From positions 1 to 22,587 of the forward strand of contig CBFIIL010000025.1 of NCBI GenBank assembly GCA_965662485.1: a DNA stretch of 22,587 nt, given 5' to 3'. Positions 19,921 to 22,587 of the stretch are shown here, piece by piece. This stretch comes from UBA3537 sp965662485. Lineage in GTDB: Bacteria > Bacteroidota > Bacteroidia > Flavobacteriales > Flavobacteriaceae. Numbering within the stretch: position 1 is the stretch's first letter; each line of letters opens with the position of its first letter. A program made the position numbers and the translations under genes. Under the pieces are notes generated by a model. That model was not told the origin of the DNA. It saw only the letters and a list, made by a program, of their open reading frames with translations, and did no database searches.

Positions 19921-21546
19921 ATGAAACAAATGAAGCATAATTTATCAAAATTATTCACCCTTGGTTTAGTAACATCTCTTTTCTTTGCTTGCGAAAAAGA
20001 ATTTTCTGAGATAGGTTCTGGAATTGTTGGTGACCCAAATATCGAAATAAAATACCAAGTTTATCCAACAAAAACTTACAATAAACGTATTGCACCGTTT
20101 CAATCAAATGGCCTTCCAAAAAACTTTTTAGGGTATTACAATGATCCTTTATTTGGGTCAACATCTGTTCATTTTCTGGCGCAACTTACACCAAAAAATT
20201 ATAATGTAAGCTTTGGCGACAACCCTGTTCTAGATTCTGTCGTTTTGACAATTCCTTATTCCGTTAAAAAATCTGACGACATCTATACCATAGATTCGCT
20301 TTATGGCGAGCACCCTGTCAAGCTATCTATTTTTAAAAATAATTTTCTATTACGTGATTTTGATCCCAATAGCGACTTAGACGAAAGTCAACGCTATTTT
20401 TCGGACGGGAGTCTTTCTAGCACAGAACAACTCAATACTTCGGATATGGAAGGGGAACTACTTTATACCACGACTGAATTCTTTCCAAGTAATGAAGAAA
20501 TTGTACTAACAGAAGAAAATGATGAGGGAGAAATGGAAACATCAGCAACGTTGACCCCAAGTCTTCGTATTAAGCTTGATGAAATAGCCTCATTACCTAA
20601 CAATTTTTGGGAAGAATTGATTCTTGAAAGAGAAGATAGCGATGAGCTATCAAATAGTAATAATTTTTATAATCACTTTCGAGGGTTATACTTCAAAGTA
20701 GAGGCTGTAGATCCAAATAATGGCAACCTAATTCAATTAAATTTTGTATCTAGCAATGCACATTTAAAATTACATTATAAATATGATAACACTGGATCAG
20801 ATGGTGGAGTAACAACTAGAAACAGCACCTACGATATGGGATTTAACGGCAACCGCATTAGCATTTATGAAAACACCTTTGATACTAACATACTTCAATC
20901 TATTGCAAACGCCAATGAACAAGACGGCGATGAACACTTGTATTTGAAAGGCGGCGAAGGATCGATGGCTGTTGTAGAACTATTTTCAGAAGATGAAGAT
21001 GGAAATGATTTTGATGATTTTATCACAGACTTTAGAGAAAATGATGGAGAAGAGACCACAATTAAGAGATTAATCAATGAAGCTTATTTAGAATTTTACA
21101 TTGATGAATCAATCACAGGTACAGATGCAGATCATCCAAACCGTATATTTGTATATGATTTGAACAATAATGTTCCTCTTGTGGATTATTATTTAGACAA
21201 TACGGTTAACACGGCAACATCTGATTCAAAATACACACATCTTGTTCCTGTAAGTTCTGAAACTGATGAACAAGGCGTTGAACACAAAAAATATAAAGTT
21301 CGTATTACGGGCCATCTTAATAACATTGTAACTAAAGATTCTACAAATGTAAAACTTGGGCTTTTGGTATCCTCTAATGTAGGTGCTGTAGATATGAAAG
21401 AACTTCAGCAATATGACCAAGATGTTAAGGGCATCCCATCTGGGAATATTCTTTCCCCAAAGAGTGTTGTAGTGCATGGTAGTAATTCCAGTGATGAACA
21501 TAAAAAAGTGAAGCTTAAGGTGTATTACACCGAACCAACCAACTAA
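19921..21546 (+). CDS. DUF4270 family lipoprotein
   Basis: This 541-residue protein starts with a lipoprotein signal peptide whose lipobox LFFAC places the lipidated Cys at residue 24. EFSEIGSGIVGDP follows, the usual start of DUF4270 proteins in flavobacteria. The body has repeated beta-rich segments (YQVYPTKTYNKRIAPFQSNGLPKNFLGYYNDPLFGSTSVHFLAQLTP, shown here only as a landmark around residues 42-90 by its first and last residues Y and P) and acidic stretches near residues 180-200 and 350-375. No catalytic motif is seen. Function is unknown; a surface or periplasmic structural or binding role is likely. It lies 12 bases after the GlgA-like gene and 4 bases before glmS. A second ATG three codons in is equally possible as the start. 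Confidence 0.88.
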   Translation: MKQMKHNLSKLFTLGLVTSLFFACEKEFSEIGSGIVGDPNIEIKYQVYPTKTYNKRIAPFQSNGLPKNFLGYYNDPLFGSTSVHFLAQLTPKNYNVSFGDNPVLDSVVLTIPYSVKKSDDIYTIDSLYGEHPVKLSIFKNNFLLRDFDPNSDLDESQRYFSDGSLSSTEQLNTSDMEGELLYTTTEFFPSNEEIVLTEENDEGEMETSATLTPSLRIKLDEIASLPNNFWEELILEREDSDELSNSNNFYNHFRGLYFKVEAVDPNNGNLIQLNFVSSNAHLKLHYKYDNTGSDGGVTTRNSTYDMGFNGNRISIYENTFDTNILQSIANANEQDGDEHLYLKGGEGSMAVVELFSEDEDGNDFDDFITDFRENDGEETTIKRLINEAYLEFYIDESITGTDADHPNRIFVYDLNNNVPLVDYYLDNTVNTATSDSKYTHLVPVSSETDEQGVEHKKYKVRITGHLNNIVTKDSTNVKLGLLVSSNVGAVDMKELQQYDQDVKGIPSGNILSPKSVVVHGSNSSDEHKKVKLKVYYTEPTN

Positions 21547-21550
21547 ATAT

Positions 21551-22587
21551 ATGTGTGGAATTGTAGGATATATTGGTCACAGAGATGCACGCTCCATTAT
21601 CATAAAGGGTCTTCAACGCCTAGAGTATAGAGGTTATGATAGTGCAGGAATAGCACTTTTTGATGGAAAAGACATCAACGTAACAAAAACCAAAGGAAAA
21701 GTAAGTGATCTTCAAGATAAAATAAATTCTGACCACAATACGGTTGGGAATATTGGCATTGGACACACACGCTGGGCAACACATGGTGTGCCAAATGATA
21801 TTAACTCACACCCACATTATTCAAATTCAGGGGATCTCGTTATTATACACAATGGAATCATTGAAAATTATGCGTCCATTAAAAAAGAGTTGTCCAATAG
21901 AGGATACACATTTCAATCGGATACTGACACTGAAGTCTTAGTAAATCTCATTGAAGATGTTCAAAAAAATGGAAATTACAAACTTGGAAAAGCAGTTCAA
22001 ATTGCACTCAATCAGGTTGTTGGCGCCTATGCTATTGCTGTTTTTGATGTCAAAAAGCCAAACGAAATTGTAGCTGCACGACTAGGAAGTCCGCTAGCTA
22101 TTGGCGTAGGTGATGGGGAATTTTTTATTGCTAGTGACGCCTCACCATTTATTGAATATACAAACAATGCTATTTATTTAGAAGACGAAGAAATGGCTAT
22201 TATTCGTATACATAAAGATACTAAAATTCGAAAAATAAAGGACGACAAACTTGTTGATCCATATATCCAGACCCTTAAACTTAATATTGAGCAAATAGAA
22301 AAGGGAGGATATGAGCATTTTATGCTTAAAGAAATTTTTGAACAACCTAGTGCGATAAAAGACACCTACAGAGGGCGATTGAATGTCAATAAAGGCATTA
22401 TTAAGATGGCTGGCATAGAGGACAACTTAGAGAAATTTCTTAATGCTCAAAAAATCACTATTGTTGCTTGCGGTACTTCTTGGCATGCAGGATTGGTTGC
22501 CGAATATGTTTTTGAAAATTTAGCACGCATCCCTGTTGAAGTTGAATATGCTTCAGAATTCCGATACAGAAACCCTGTGATTTCTAA
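21551..22587 (+). CDS. glmS: Glucosamine-6-phosphate synthase GlmS, 5' part only
   Basis: This enzyme makes glucosamine-6-phosphate from fructose-6-phosphate and glutamine, the first step to UDP-GlcNAc for peptidoglycan and lipopolysaccharide. The window holds about 345 codons of an expected 610-615 and runs off the right edge in frame. The glutaminase half starts MCGIVGYIG with the catalytic Cys that becomes residue 1 after Met removal, and has LEYRGYDSAGIAL, GHTRWATHG and HNGIIENY. The isomerase half begins near residue 290, with IVACGTSWHAG as the first sugar-phosphate motif. The ATG is 4 bases after the DUF4270 stop, so it is probably read as part of that run. Confidence 0.96.
   Translation, partial: MCGIVGYIGHRDARSIIIKGLQRLEYRGYDSAGIALFDGKDINVTKTKGKVSDLQDKINSDHNTVGNIGIGHTRWATHGVPNDINSHPHYSNSGDLVIIHNGIIENYASIKKELSNRGYTFQSDTDTEVLVNLIEDVQKNGNYKLGKAVQIALNQVVGAYAIAVFDVKKPNEIVAARLGSPLAIGVGDGEFFIASDASPFIEYTNNAIYLEDEEMAIIRIHKDTKIRKIKDDKLVDPYIQTLKLNIEQIEKGGYEHFMLKEIFEQPSAIKDTYRGRLNVNKGIIKMAGIEDNLEKFLNAQKITIVACGTSWHAGLVAEYVFENLARIPVEVEYASEFRYRNPVIS

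Overview
The window is a piece of a low-GC chromosome from a member of the Bacteroidota, almost certainly a flavobacterium of the Flavobacteriaceae. Three things point there. Gene families typical of that group are present: a DUF4270 lipoprotein, a short GlgA-like protein beside panC, 'VGIGT'-type secreted proteins and a CarboxypepD_reg TonB receptor. Promoters follow the Bacteroidota pattern TTTG-N19-TAnnTTTG rather than -35/-10 boxes. Shine-Dalgarno sequences are mostly absent.

Layout. (1) 1-1923: an AT-rich, gene-poor stretch with the start of a small membrane protein gene, a decayed reading frame, a DUF6371-type zinc-finger/TOPRIM-like primase gene and a structured non-coding tract. It lies on the 3' side of a tRNA-Asn gene and looks like the remains of an integrated mobile element. 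(2) 1924-3463: tRNA-Asn with its own promoter and terminator, then rseP. (3) 3520-10630: a metal-homeostasis island with a SCO copper chaperone, feoA, feoB, a 42-residue FeoB-associated Cys-rich protein, a ZIP transporter, a DtxR/MntR-type repressor and a TonB-dependent receptor. The repressor and receptor genes diverge from a pair of face-to-face promoters whose -33 boxes are the two arms of one palindrome, so the repressor probably controls itself, the ZIP gene and the receptor. A terminator-like hairpin sits in the receptor leader. (4) 10653-11967: a DjlA-like co-chaperone and a bacilliredoxin (BrxA/BrxB family), diverging. (5) 11981-14220: three consecutive genes for small secreted proteins sharing sequence modules, behind a tandem 20-bp repeat that abuts a weak promoter; this is the least explained locus here. 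(6) 14236-19022: a leftward run of panC, panD, a flippase-like membrane protein, an esterase-fold protein lacking the usual nucleophile, and radA. (7) 19054-22587: a rightward run of a truncated GlgA-like protein, a DUF4270 lipoprotein and the 5' part of glmS.

All calls come from reading motifs, start and stop signals and gene context; no database comparison was possible.
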